DNA of 64,000 bases from Ottelia alismoides (GCA_037367405.1 JAZKJV010001874.1:62001-126000), one strand, 5' to 3'; positions 25,175 through 38,513 are shown, counted from the stretch's first letter. Notes: generated from the sequence alone by a model not told the origin. Translations and numbers: made by a program.

Positions 25175-25408
25175 CTTTGCTAGTCCCAAGCAAACACTTA
25201 TGCGATAAGTGCAGAAAAGAAAAACAAAGAAAAGAAAAAGAAGAAAATTAGATTAAGTTAAATTATCAAACTTCTCTTCATAAAATCAAAGTTTGGAGCT
25301 TACATCGGACCTTTGGAATTTTAGTGCGGGCAGAACCTTAATGGGAATCGGATGTGAAATCCAACAGCCTTTGAGAATACCAAAACTCGGCTCAAGTCCC
25401 CTCAATAG
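25175..25408 (-). other. Element B interior next to PPT
   Basis: Conserved with 45489-45730 of C (cctttgctagtccc, caaagtttggagctta, ggaattttagtgc). Non-coding. Confidence 0.7.
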
Positions 25409-25413
25409 CCAGG

Positions 25414-28400
25414 TGATAACTCGGATCTTGCGAGGGTCTAAATATGTCTCACACAAGGCAGACACAAAGTCGTTGTGGCGACCGCTCACGAAACCTGGGT
25501 CAATCAACAATTAACCCACAACAATGATTAAACAATGTAAAGCAAGATGTGGGGTTAAAATTTATTATAAGTCTACATAAAAGATGTGTATAGAAGCAAG
25601 TATGTAGAGGTCGAACATAGGGAACAAGCAGGACAGACCAGGCAAAATCAATGCACAAGGATGAATGTGATGTGTTTGTCTATATGAATTATATTTAAAT
25701 GGGTTTTAAATTTATATTTTTTTTATTTAATTTCTGATTTTAAATTTTCATATTTTGATTTTAAATTTACTGATTTTGTATTTTCTTTTTATATTTTATA
25801 TTTTTTATTTTCTTTTTCTTTTAATAAAAATATAAACTATAAGGAGTACATATACAAGAGAGATGAGAGAGATATATAAAAAGGTAAGAATATCTAAATT
25901 ACAGTAAATAAAATTTTTTTGAGCTTTTTATATTTTCTAATGTTTTTGTGATTTTTCTAAATTTTTCCTATTTTTTGGTATTTTTAAAGTCAAAAATACT
26001 AAAAACAGTCAACAAAATTGATGACCAAAATTAAAATGGAGATGAAAAATATAAAATAGTGTCAAAAATTCTCCAAAATAATTTTAAACTAAAGATAACA
26101 CAGCAAAAAAATTCAGGAACAGAAAACATAATTTTTAGATTTTTTTATTTGCATTTTATACATTTTTATGAAGGTTTTTGGAGTTTTTCTATTTTTATGA
26201 GTTTTCTTTTATAATTTTTTTATGATTGTTGGCCTTAAGATAAAAGATGCAAAAACACACCAAATATGTTTTTTTGGAATTTTTCAAAAGCGTTTTAGAA
26301 TTTTTATCTATTTTCTAATGCAAACAGTAAAAAAATGCATGTTTTTGAATTTTATAAATAATAAAATGCAACAAAAATGTAAATTAAAAATATAACATGG
26401 TAGAGCAATGCAACAGGTACACAATGATACTTTTTGAAAATTTTTAGAGTTTTATCGATGCATGAAAAATTAGAGACAACAAAGAGAAACTATACTACTG
26501 GCAAAGGCATATTTGTAAATATCCAGAACAATAGGGGCCAAAGTGCAATTTATCCAGAAAGTTATATAATGTAATAAAAATGTTGTGGACTAAACAATAA
26601 ATCCAATAACCACAGGGCAAAACGTGCAAATCTTTAATGTCACGTGCATGTAGCACGTGACCTGGTAGGGGCCTTTTTGTAATTAACCAAACCCTAAGGG
26701 TTGTCTTGCAAAATATCCACAAAAGTTGCAACATTATAAAATACTTCCTAGACCTAATAGAAATAGCACAAATCGCGAGGGCCCCAACACAAAATACCCC
26801 ACCCCCTCACGCGCACAGGCACGTGAGGTGACGTAGCCAAGGACCCAAGTGTAAATACTAGAAACTACGGGGGCTAGAGTGCAAATATTACAAAATAATT
26901 AAACTACAGAAGAAAGTTTCTGACTAATAAATAAATACACAAAATGGCGAGGGTGAAGGTGCAAAATACCCAGCGCATGCAGATCCGACGGTTGATGTGC
27001 TTCCATTTGCCACGTGTCGCAATCTGGACAAGCGATGATGGTTCGGCTTCGATGGCCCGGATTAGATACTCCGGCGAGGATCCGACGGTTTTAGCTCGCT
27101 TGATTGGATGGCAGCTGCTAATTTTGGGACCATGGCCTGATCTAACGGTCGCGACCTTCCTTGCAAGAACAGGGAAGAACACGGTCGAGGTCGAACTTCA
27201 ATCAATGATGCGGCTTTGCTCCAGCTACCTCCTTCACGGCAAAAGGCCTCTGACAACTCCTGGAAGGTTCCTCGACTTGCTGGTGGAGCCAAAATGGCTC
27301 GATGAGCCCCGGTGCGCCACGGCAAGGCCGGAGGAGACTAGGGGGTCCAGGTACCTCTATCTCGACAAAATCCAACTCCAGTTGGAGTCTTTGAGCGCCT
27401 GGTACCTGCAAGTGAACTCAAGACATGAAGAGGGATGGATTCTAGGGCTCGGGGGGTGAAAATGGTTGGCGATGGGTGAATTAGGAGCTCGTCGGAGACA
27501 TCTCCAGCGAGGTGGTGGTGAAGGTGGCTACGATGGATCACGGGTGAAAAGAACGGGACTATTCTACTCCTAAGACGATGGTGAACATAAACGTGCAAGA
27601 AAATGGTGGAAGATAAACCTCAAAGGCGAAGAACACCTGAGGAAGAAACCTCGATGGTGGGGCTCGCCGGAGGTGGGTGGAAGCGCCCTTAGACCTCCTC
27701 CTCGATCAACATGACGGCGGGAATCGGGAGCTGTCACCTCCCTGAATTGGTAGAGCACGAGAGGCGGAGGAAATGATGGCTAAAAGGGGTTTGAATTCGA
27801 ATGGAAAAGTCGGGGCGTATATGAGGGATTTGACGAAGTGGCTATGAAGATCGAGGGAGATCGGGAGGATCGATGATCCAAAGATCGAGGTTTCGCGTGG
27901 GCGTGTATGCCCAATCTCCCATGAACAAAAGTAGTGAAGACTTCGTCACAAAACTTGCAAGGAGAGTCCTCGAAAAATCCACGAAATGGGACAAAAATGA
28001 GGGTCTGGCAGGTGCCAGACCTCGGTCAGAGAGTTGACCAAGATCAACCAACGAAGGATTCCGGTTGATCTACGTGGACCAACCAGAAAAATCGTTGGCA
28101 AAAGGATTTATTAATTCGATTAAAAATAATAAATGATTTTATTAATTTTTGTTTATAAAATGAAAAATATTTATTATTTTACAAATTATTTTATAATGAT
28201 TTTTATTTATTTTTTAGAGGCTTAAAAATACAAGTTCCCTTTTAAAGGCTATATATAGGAATATTCATTATATATTTTAATATTTTATTTTTATTTTGTA
28301 TATTTAATTTTTATTAATTTTATTATTATTTTATATATTTACAACTTATTTTTATACACTTAAGTATATTTTTATTTTATTTTCTTGAAGTGCTTTGTAT

Positions 28401-29078
28401 AATTAAATAAATAGAAATAGTATTTATATAGGTATAAGTATAGGTATTTCATCTAGGTGTTGTATACAAGTATTTTATTTTTGTATTTTCGTTGTATTTT
28501 TAGTCTTGTTTTAATATACACATATATTATAAATAATATTTACAAAATTATAAAAATATATAATTAGCAAAATAAAGAATATAAATAAAATGAATATTTT
28601 AATCTGTACAAGTATAAAAAGGGGTTCAAAACTCAACTTTCAACCCGTAACTCCAAAAAATATGAAACCACCTTCATTAAATAGATTATTGAAAGGTATA
28701 TAATCATGTACAAAGTTTCTTTATTAGAGGTAAAAAGTGGAATAAAAAATAGGTCCCAAAATGAATAAAGAATGAATTAAATAAAAGGTGTTTTCATTGT
28801 ATTTTGGCCCTTATCTCCCCTTACTTTATTCTATATTGACCTATTCATCTAGATGCCTAGGTCTCGGGATTTTGGGTCAGAAAATATTTACAATATTTTA
28901 TTCTTTTTCTTTTCATTACTTTATTCTATAATTTTGGCTTTAAAAACTGTATTTTATACATTATTTGCACACACATACATGGATGATAAGATGCATGAAT
29001 TAAGTCTATTTACACGCATTTACAAGGGTTTTTTAGGCCAAAATGATAGAATAAAGATGATGAAATGGAGGTTCATCA
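25414..29078 (-). mobile_element. Solo LTR I inside element B
   Basis: It starts TGATAACTCGG and ends ggttcatca. Flanks are CCAGG (25409-25413) and CTAGG (29079-29083). The joined flanks recreate ccaggtcagaatacttcaac, which is continuous in element C at about 45720. It is 3665 bp long and clearly related to the B LTR (agggtctaaa, tctcacacaaggcag, ggtcgaacatagggaac). A GC-rich block occupies about 26930-27800, with words such as gatccgacggt and gccacgtgtcgc. The 171-codon plus-strand frame in that block is antisense to the element and is not a supported gene. No PBS or PPT adjoins. Confidence 0.85.
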
Positions 29079-30790
29079 CTAGGTCAGAATACTTCAACTC
29101 AAACCCTTGTGACTATGAATCTGACTCGTACAGTGTAACTGAAAGTAGCTCTCCCCAACTGAAATGACAAAGGGACTGACTTCTCCAATATGACAACCCA
29201 ATGATTCCCCAATCCAATAACTCCTTCCTCAAGGTGTGGGGTACTCCATTCTAAGTTCAAGTGACAACCAGCTCAAGAGGAGGGGATGAAGAGAAGAATG
29301 GACGGTATCCAGTGTAGCTACCTATCCTAGGATGCACGATTAGTGTAGTCAAGTCATCCAACTACATGCTCACATGATTTGACTTTGAAGCTCGAGCTTG
29401 CTTATTGACTATATAAATATATACACTCCGACAAGCAATTTATTTTATACAGGCCTATCCACTTTTTTGGATTTTTGGCTTTTTTCTCTTTTTTTCGTTT
29501 TTTGAAATACTATACAACAACATTTACATAAGGAGTTTTTCCTCTTGAGCCAGTAGACTATCCCCCTTTTGAAACTTTATTGCAACCCACACTCTACTGT
29601 CTTCAAAATTCATCATCACTAGATGGGTTGGGGTACATTTCCCTCCCTAAAGGAGGACAAATGTTTCCACTTGTGTGTGTCTCATACCGGCAAATCCAAT
29701 CCCCTCACCACTCCAACTGATTTGAGCCAAGTGAGGGGTGTAGGTGTCCAAGTTAGGTCATTATCGACAAGTGCCATGTGTGTGCTCTGAAATAATCTAC
29801 TTGGGCGGTCAAGAATCCATTGAACCAAGACTTGCGATTCTCAAAGAATTAAGTCAACTAGACCTAAAGTACCTTAATTCCAGTTCCTATAATGTTCCTG
29901 TTAATTAGGTAGATTTTAAGGTCCAACCAAGCTCCAATCTTCGGATTTTACTTAGACTTGTTCAATTATCAAACACATTCCGAAAATGCTAATGCCATGC
30001 AAATGCTATGCAGAAAATATTTTTGTAATGCAACTTTCAAAGATTTTGAACTTTTTATGAGTTTTTGAAAAAGATTATGCATATGCATTTTTTAGATTTT
30101 TTCAAAAAGATTTTCAAATGTTTTTAGCATTTTAGTTTTGCAAATGTTTTTGGGAATTTTGAAAAACAGAAGATTTTGGCCAAAAACTAGGTACAAATTT
30201 TTACACATGGATGCATCTTATGTTTACAAGAATTAGGATTTCCAAATTTACAAGGGTTAAGTGGTCAATTATATAGGTATATATATAAAGAATTTTAGTA
30301 AGATGTACCTCAAACTTTTTTGAAAAAGGTTTTTCAAATGATTTTTGAAAACTATAGTCCAAAATAATTTTTACAAAGAATTTTTTTACAAACATGTACA
30401 CACATTTGAAAATCATTTTGCAAGGGTTTTTCAAACAGTATGTATAGATTTTTCAAAAAAAATTGCAACCTTTTTCCAAACATATGCAAATGATTTTTCA
30501 AACATTTTATTTCATACAAAGAAAATGAAATTTTCAATAAAAATGTTTTTACAAAGGTTGAAAATATGTATCCAAATGTTTTCCAAATAGTTTTCAAAAG
30601 ATTTTTCAAAAAGATTTTCCAATTATTTTTCAAACATTTTATAAAAAAGATTTTCACCCGATTTATTAATCATTAAATACAAAAAGAATTTGAGGAATAA
30701 TATACATCTTTTTATTAGGATTTTTATATGAATTTTATAGAGTAATTAGCCATAATTATTAATAAAAATACGAAAGTACGAGTTATGGCT
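29079..30790 (-). other. Element B non-coding 3' interior
   Basis: Strongly conserved with 45720-47430 of C (gatttgactttgaagctc, ggagtttttcctctt, gggttggggtacatttccc). The first kilobase is of normal complexity. Then 30040-30660 is a T-rich tract of ttttcaaa-type words. No frame is shared between the B and C copies, so it is probably untranslated or a long-dead coding region. Confidence 0.65.
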
Positions 30791-30915
30791 AAAGTATATA
30801 TGTCCTCATAGATCAGAGAGGAAAAGAGAAGACATAACTCATACTAAGTATAGAAAAGTCTAAAGAATAAATGAATGGAGAAATGAATGAATGAATGAGA
30901 AGTTGATCGTTCCCC

Positions 30916-31372
30916 CTATACTTAGGATCAAATAATCCTAAGTATAGCGGACTGTACATAAAGCAGGGAAGGTCAAGGGTGAAAATGAGTAGAACATACT
31001 CAGAATGTCTCCCCCTATATTTAGGGTAAGATATCCCTAAGTATAGACAAGAAGAGGAGACAGGGAAGAGGATCAAAGAATAGAAGCAACTTGGGGTGCA
31101 CACCCCCTATACTTAGGACAAAGTACATCCTAAGTATAAAAGACTGACAAAAAGGACGACACCTTTACGGTAGATAAAGAAAATAGAAAACGAAAAGAAG
31201 AAAAGAAGAAAAGAGATCTGAAGATGGAAGAAAGATAGAGAGGATGTACACACCACTCCCCCTATACTTAGGGTAAAAGAAACCCTAGGCAACAACAGGA
31301 GTTATGAAACATAACGACGAATGAACACTCGGCTCGTCCACCCCCTATACTTAGGACAAAGTACGTCCTAAG
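30916..31372 (-). repeat. Hairpin array with PPT-like arms, element B
   Basis: Five hairpins: 30916-30947, 31015-31046, 31107-31139, 31262-31289 (arm decayed) and 31345-31372. Arms are ctatacttagg/cctaagtatag, alternating between GGA/TCC and GGG/CCC at the stem base so that pairing is kept. On the plus strand each is preceded by ccccc, so the sense strand reads AAGTATAGGGGG after each hairpin. The last one overlaps the end of the gag-protease tail frame. The larger sixth hairpin seen in A and C is partly deleted near 30790-30850. Confidence 0.9.
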
Positions 31373-33385
31373 AAAGGCACATACGAGAATGGGGTGGATG
31401 AGCAATATGGAAGAAGGACGAAGGTAAACAAATGCGAATATACAACAGAGATGGATGTACAAAGGATAAAGAAGGTAGAAAGCGAACCTTCTTGCAGGAC
31501 CGCTGAGGGATAGATCTGATATGGTACAAGTCGACATCAGGGTCCTCAGATGACACAAACCAATCAGGGTCAACACAGTGAAGGTCCTCAGTGGGCTTAG
31601 GGTGAAGAGGCACAGACAAGTCATTGGAAGAAGTACAGCTAGGTCCGCCCTTGGGTGTCTTGCAGATATCATCATGAAAAGGGACGAAATCATCATCGGA
31701 AGAAGTGTAGTCAGTGTCATCCTGCGAGGTCTCATCTAGGTCAAAACCAAAAGGAACGAACTCATCAGTGGAAGTAGTCGAATCCTGTTCGACCTCTACA
31801 GTCTAAACTGGGTCATCTTTCTCATCAAAAGGCCCGAATTCCTGAATAAAAGCAACCAAATCAAATTCGACCTTTGTCTCATCTGAATCTAAGTGAACAG
31901 GAACGGACTCATCAGTGAAAGTAGTCAAGTCATGTTTGTCATGTCTAGTCTCTGAATCTGCCCTCCGCTCTAAGGTATCAATCGTGTAAATCTCGCAGAT
32001 GTCATCAACACATTGCCAAGTCCCAACAGAAGGAACTCTGAGGTCCATGCTTTCCAAGTATTCCTCCTTGGAGAGGAATTCTTGGGTCTCAGTGGAATCC
32101 AACATGCAGCAAAAGTCTCTGATCATCTCATCAAGGTCATGGTCCTCGAGGTCAGCCAAGAAAGGTGAAGGTGCATCAGGTGCAGGCCTCTGATGGGTAG
32201 TGGGTGCGATGATCAACACTTCACTCTCGTCAACAGGACGGAAGTGAATCTCTCATGATCCATAATCAATAACGACCCTCACAGAGGTGAGGAATGGTTG
32301 TCCCAAGATGATTGGAGAGGGCTCCCCTGTGGAGGTCTTCATGGGCAATACGACAAAAATAACATGGTAGCTCATGCCCTGAATCGAGATGATGGTGTTT
32401 TCAAGGATATCCTTCGGCCTCTTGATAAATCCATCGGCAAACAATACGATTATCCTGGTCTTCTTTAGAGGCCCTAAGTGAAGAGACTATACTAGCAAGA
32501 AGGGTAATATGCTAATCGAAGCACCGTCGTGTAGGAGAGTGTGATCACATGTATGGTCAGAGATGGTGCAGCTAATGAAAGGTGTGGCAGTGTTCTTTTT
32601 CCTAGGAATGGGATGGTGTGTGATGGCGTGGGCAGTGGCCATGGTAAAAATATGACGCTCAGATCTGCTCCTCTGCTTTATCTTCTTGGGAAGAGGAACA
32701 GACAAATCAGTCATGGCATGTTGAAGTGGGGCACAAATGATCTCATGAATGGTGGCCACCACTTCAGGTTTAGTCAACATTTTTTTGCATTTTTGGACCT
32801 CCTCCATACAAGGGAGGAAGTCGGAATCAGCATATACATGAGGAATGCCAAGAGCAGTCTGTACAATGGGATCCTCGAAGTCAAAGGTGGGACTAAACGT
32901 GAGTGGATGTGTGGTCAAATGATCTAGCAGATGGACGCTCTCCTTACAGTTTGACTCAACCAAAGGGCTCCCGAACTCTTTTGTATTTTTAGATTTTGCT
33001 CATTTTTTTCTATTTTGGATGATTGCAAGCTCTCATGGAAATCCTCAATCAAATCCAAATAGTCAGATCATGAAGCATCGATATGGCCCTTATTTAGGCT
33101 AGTGAGTTTGTCAATCCTCGAATTCATATGCTCCATAAATTGAGTCGAGGTCTTAAGAGTGGAAATCATGAGAGGTGACTCCAACAGATCAGTCTTGGGT
33201 GGATGTGAAGGTGAAAAATATGGAGGTAAAGGTGGACGTGGATAAAAGTCTGAGTTCTAAATCTACCGTTGAGGAGGATATGTACAAAAGTCAGCAGCAA
33301 AGTCCTCCTGGAAAAAGAGAGGTGGACCGGTTGGAGTAAATGAGGGACCCACAAAGTCCGGATAAAATACACTCCAGTGGGCCAT
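31368..33385 (-). pseudogene. gag-pro: gag-protease polyprotein of B (broken)
   Basis: It starts at 33385 (MAHWSVFYPDF) and proceeds through a P/Y-rich region, a helical middle, the segment MEEVQKCKKMLTKPEVV, a basic cluster LPKKIKQRSR, a retropepsin region (LLHDGAS where C has LLDGGAS, so the catalytic Asp is displaced or lost) and an acidic tail. The tail includes EFVPFGFD, DFVPFHDD and SVPLHP at 24-residue spacing and a conserved end, DPDWFVSSEDPDVDL. The N-terminal part is in a different frame from the remainder, and several in-frame stops (near 32487, 32253 and 31803) interrupt it. The hairpin array follows at once. No pol genes follow. Confidence 0.8.
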
Positions 33386-34683
33386 CTCGAAACAAAAGGA
33401 AAATTATCAGGAGAGCACAAAAGTCAAATCAAGAGAAGTGAGAAAAAAGGCACAAATGCGCAGAAGCGATCTAGGATGCACACAACCAATCACAAGCAAA
33501 CTCACACAAGACAAACCCACAATTCACCTACTCAACTCGGTAGAGACCAAAAAAGTCGGTCTTTTTATCTTGTTTATTTTAGAGTTAGGTGAGAAGTCCA
33601 AAAGTTACGCAAACACTTAGGGACTGGATGGGATTTTGGCACTAATCCTTAGCGCTAGAAAGTAAAATCGAAGACAATGAGGGGATTATTCGCCCCAAAA
33701 CAAATATTTTCTTTTTGGTCTATCTTAGGATCAAGCAATGTTAGCAGTCCCAATTTTATTGGTTATCACTTTTTTGGATTTTTAGTGAAAAATGCGCGCG
33801 CCTAACGAGGAATCAATTTCACTTAGCACCTAGGTTGGCAAAATCAAAGGGAGATGCATAAAAACAATGCAAGTGGCAAAACGGTGATGTATGCTAAAGT
33901 GTAAATTCTCACCTTGCCTCTAGCACTCTACATGCAAAGATGCTCAGCATATTTGAAACCTAACTATGTGCAAATGCAAGCCGATGAAATCACCCTCAGT
34001 TCAAAAATTGTTATTATCATGAAGAACCTATTCTAATGACTTAGAATGGAACCGAAGTGCACGGTATTGGAGTCTCCTTGGTGCCCACAACAATGGGTCC
34101 TGCAAGCGTTGTATGGAGAACTCTCGTGACGTGATGGTTTCGAGACCAAGTGAGAAGCAGTTTAGATTTGACTAAGTCCAAACGTCACTATAGGCGGAGG
34201 AAAATATATTAAGTGTTTGAACCTAATGTTGTCGACAAGCAACTCCTAAAGCTAAGTGCTCAATCACACGAAATAAAGAAAACAAAATCGAGAAACAAAA
34301 GGAAAAAATGCGATGAAAACACAAGAAAAACCGCGGGGAGCCCTCAAGTGAACAAACACTTGGAAATTGAGCCTGAAATTCCAAAGTTCTGAGTGCCTAT
34401 ATTATTACAATAAATAGTGATCTCTTTCTCACAAAAATTACACAAATAAATGCTACAAAAATTTTCTTTAAAATTCCCTCCAAGTCCGCCTTCGTGCTAG
34501 ATCCAAGTTGCTTCACGTGGGTGCGCATGCGCTCCTAGAAGAGAGCACCTCGCTCGATCCGTGTTCCCTGCAAAAAGTCAAACAAGAAAGGGGGATTAGA
34601 CAATTCAAATAAATATCAAATAAATAAGGCAAAAATATAGAAATTATCGCAATCAAGTAAAAGGCCGATCTATACATTGTTGC
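33386..34683 (-). other. Leader of element B
   Basis: 1.3-kb leader conserved with that of C (50134-51467): caaacacttaggg, tttcacttagcacctaggt, aatgctcaccttgcctc, tccaagtccgcctt and cgctcctagaa. It includes a small hairpin at 34345-34362 (caagtg/cacttg), conserved in C at 51102-51121. No long ORF. Confidence 0.75.
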
Positions 34684-34701
34684 TCCCCGGGAACGGCGTC
34701 A
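34684..34701 (-). other. Primer-binding site of B (tRNA-Asp)
   Basis: Minus-strand TGACGCCGTTCCCGGGGA matches 16 of 18 bases of the tRNA-Asp complement TGGCGCCGTTGCCGGGGA. It lies two bases from the 5' LTR. Confidence 0.85.
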
Positions 34702-34703
34702 AT

Positions 34704-37700
34704 TGTTAACAGGGTTTTTCACGGGTCTAAAATGCGTCTCACACAAGGCAGAGACCAGTCGCTGTAGTGACCCACGAGACACCTTGATTCAAACAACAAT
34801 TAATCCACAACAAATAATCAAATAATGAAAAGCAATGTGGAGTTAAAATTTATTATAACTCTACAAAAGACGTGTATAGTGCAAGTAATGTAGAGGTCGA
34901 ACACAGGGAACAAGCAGGTAGATCAGGGCAATGAATGCTCAAAAATGAATATGATGTGGTTGTCTATATGTGTGCTATTTTGTGGGTTTTTAATTTATAT
35001 TTTTTTTTTATTTTATTTTTCTATCTTTGATTTTTTTAATTTTTTGATTTTATATTCTCTTTTTGTATTTTATATTTTATTATATTTTATTTTTCTTTTA
35101 ATATATATAAAACTATATAAAGAATATATATACAAGATAGGTAAGAGAGAAATAGTATATATATATAACTAGGTAAAAGAGTCAAAATACAGGAAACCAA
35201 GTGTTTTATGCTTTTTATATTTTTTTTCTAATGTTTTTATGATTTTTTTTGTATTTTTGCTAATTTTTTTGGTGTTGCTAAAGTCCAAAAATGCTTAAAA
35301 CAGGGAATAAAATATATACCCGAAATTAGATTGGAGATAAAAAATATCAAATAGAGTCAAAAATTCTCCAAATTAATTTAAAAAATAAGAGAAGAAGAAG
35401 AAAATTCATAAATAGATATTATATTTTGGGGATTTTTACGTATTTTTTATATTTTTATAAAGGTTTTTGGATATTTCATTTTTTATGAGTTTTCTTTTAT
35501 ATTTTTTAATGATTTTTGGTCAGGAAGTTAAACATACATAAATAAGAAAAATATAGTTTTTGGGAATTTTTCAAAAAGGTTTTATAATTTCATGTATTTT
35601 CTTTTGTAAACAGAGATAAAAAGACTCTTTTTTCATTTTTATAAATAATAAAAAGACATAAAATGAAAATAAAAATCTGCACTTGAATTACAATGCAATA
35701 GGAAACTATACCTATTTCGGGGGATTTTTTGAGTTTTATATATGCATGAAATAAATAGAGACAACAAAAGGAAAATGCAACACTAGTAGGGGTATTTTTG
35801 TAAATAAATAAAAATGCAAGGGCCAAAATGCAAATTTACCAAGATTATATAACTGGAATAAAATATTATTGGACCAATCATAAATAAGTAAAGTCCCGAG
35901 GGCCTTCCTGCAAATGCACCAAAATCACGTGTTATGAACACATGCTCCACTAATAGGGACCGAGATGTAGTTACTGTAAAACTTGGGGGCTTTATTGCAA
36001 AATATCCAAAAAGTTTTAACTTGATTTAATAGTTTGAGGATAGAGGTGTCTATAGAGTTCAACGAGCCGAGTTGGCCTCAACTCAGACTCGAACTCGATA
36101 AGAAACCTAAGCTCAAACTCGGGCTCGATGAGGATCAAGCCCTGGATCACCAACTTGAACTCGAACTCGTCAAGTTCGAGTTGACTCACGAGCCTCTTAT
36201 CGAGCCATGAGTTTCTGAGCTGGCTCACGAGCCTCAAAATGAGCTGGCTCACGAGCCTCTTATCGACTCATGAGTTTCTGAGCTGGCTCATGAGTCTCAA
36301 AATGAGCATTCTCATGAACCTCTTAATGAGTCATTGTTCCATTTTATACATTAAATTATGCAAATGACATTTGTAATTTTGATTTTTTATACTATTTTAT
36401 GTAGTTTTTTGTGCAAGAAAAATGTTGACCTTAATTTTATATCAAACTAAATGTGGAAGTTTTGGTATATATGTTTTTAATTTTTTATTAAGAGAGAAAA
36501 CGAGTTATCGAGTCGAGTTTCTGAGTTGAACAATGCCCAACTCAGAATCGACTCGATAAGCTAGCGAGCCATAAAACCCAACTCGGGCTTGGACTCGTTA
36601 AGGTTTCGAGTCCGGCTCGCGATCCCTTAACGAGCCGAGCTCAAGTTGAGCTCATCGAGCGCGAGCTTTCTTGACAGCCCTATTTGAGGACTAAACCTAA
36701 ATAACCAAAAGCTAAAGGGCCCGGCCGCAAAAATGTCACCTCACATGAAGCATCATATGAGGCGACGTGGCTAGGATCAAAAAGTGATTTCCAGAAAGGT
36801 TAGGGGCCTTAATGTAAAATTTACAAAACTTATAAAACGACAGAGGAACGTTTATATCCTAATATTAAATACAAAAAATTGTGAGGGCAGGAGTGTGAAA
36901 TACCCACGCTTAAGGCCGTGAGATGAAACCTCGATGCCGGAGGCCGACGAATGTAGTGGAGCGCTCCTCCACCACTCCCTAGATCAATCTAAAGGCTCTG
37001 ATTGAATGTTGTCACCATTCCCTCTTCATCGCACGCCTTATGAAGAGAAGAAAGTGGTCAAAGGAGGTTCAAAACTCAAATGAGGAAGAGGGAGGTTTTC
37101 GTAGAAGTTTGGTCGAGCAGCTCAAAAAACGAGGCGTAGCGATCTTGGCAGCAATCCAAAGATCAAAAAAATCCCTAGGCATGAATCATTTATAAGTGGG
37201 GATGAAAAGTCAAGAAGGGAGCATAGCCAAATGGTGAAAGATGTGGCCTCGAAAAATCTTCAAAGTCGGGACAAATCCACGTCTGATAAAGGACAGACCT
37301 CGGTCAGAGAGTTGGCCGAGGTCAACCAATGGACGAATCTGGTAGGTCCACGTGGACCAACCAGAAAAATCCTTGGCAAAAATATTTGTAAATTTAATTT
37401 AAAATAATAAATGAATTTAATTAATTTTAGGTTATAAATAAAAAATATTTATTATTTTCTGAATTATTTTATTATGATTTTTATTTATTTTTTAGAGGTT
37501 TAGAATTACAGGTTGCTTTTTAAGGCTATATATAGGTATATTTATCTATATATTTTTATCTTTTATTTTTATTTTGTATTTTTAATTTTATTAATTTTTT
37601 TAATTTTATAAATTTATAACTCATTTTTATAAACTTAAATATTTTTATTTTATTTTTCTGATGTTTTATATATAATTAAATAAATAGATGTATAATCTCT

Positions 37701-38513
37701 ATAGGTATACTTATAGGTATTTCATCTATGTATTTTATATAAGTATTTATTTTTATGTTTTCTTGATGTTTTTATTCCAATTTTAATACGTACAAATCTT
37801 ATAAATAATATTTACAAAATTATAAAAAATATAAAAATATAAAAATAATGAATAATAAATAAAATTAATATTTTAATCGGTACAAGTATACAATATGGGT
37901 CCAAAACCTAACTTTCAAACCGTAACTCTAAAAAATATGAAATCACTTCATTAAATAGCTTATTAAAAGTTATATACAATTACATGTGATTTTGATATAT
38001 TTTGAGTTTTTTATTTGAGAGATGTGGATATGGGAAGTTGGGATTTCGGAAACTTATCCTGAGTATCTCTTCTTATATGTATACTATTTTTGTATGAAAT
38101 CAATTTGTATTTTTCTACATTTAATTATCTACAACTTTCGTATTCAAAGATTCTTTATTTAAAGTATAAAAATTGGAAATAAAAATAGGTCCCAAAATGA
38201 ATAAAAAATGAATTAAATGAAAGGAATTTTTATTGGTTTTTTGCCCTTATCTCCCCCTACTTTATTCCCTTTCGACCTAGTCATCGAGATGCTAGGTCTC
38301 AGGGTTTTGGGTCATAAAATATTTTCAGTATTTTATTATTTTTCTTTTCTTTTCTTTATTCTATAATTTTGGCTTTACAAACCGCATTTTATGCACTATT
38401 TACACAATGATGCATGGATGATAAAATGCATGAATTAAGCATATTTACACATATTTACTAGGGCTTTTACGGCCGAAATGATAGAATAAAGATGATGAAA
38501 TGGGGATTCATCA
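34704..38513 (-). repeat. 5' LTR of B
   Basis: It starts tgttaacagggttttt and ends gattcatca. Compared with the 3' copy it has gained a 642-bp MITE at 36041 and lost about 680 bp (junction cttaaggccgtgagatgaaacc near 36913). Motif ggtcgaacacagggaac is at about 34892. Confidence 0.9.
36041..36682. mobile_element. Non-autonomous hAT-type MITE in the B 5' LTR
   Basis: An exact 8-bp duplication TTTGAGGA (36033-36040 and 36683-36690) flanks the insert. The other B LTR has the empty site (aatagtttcaggactaaacc). Ends are TAGAGGTGTC and the complement of TAGGGCTGTC, a 10-base terminal repeat with two mismatches. Both subterminal regions are dense in gagctcgag- and gactcgagt-like words that pair with each other. 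It has no coding capacity. An 8-bp duplication with TAG-type ends points to hAT; the family is not named here. Confidence 0.85.

Larger units (their letters stand above)
21407..38513 (-). mobile_element. Element B: complete gag-protease LTR retrotransposon
   Basis: 3' LTR 21407-25160, polypurine tract, interior of about 5.9 kb once solo LTR I is removed, PBS 34684-34701 and 5' LTR 34704-38513. Flanks are CCAAC (21402-21406) and CCTAC (38514-38518), a 5-bp target duplication with one change, and the joined flanks recreate the A leader word cacctactcaat. The LTRs differ at roughly 9% of sites over their first 270 bases by eye. B carries gag-protease but no RT, RNase H or integrase, so it must have been moved by a helper's enzymes. 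Confidence 0.9.

Noticed and set aside
26944..27459. 171-codon open frame on the plus strand
   Set aside because: It lies in the GC-rich block of solo LTR I, antisense to the element. Composition is that of GC-rich DNA, no motif is recognisable, and the related LTRs of B and C do not keep the frame.
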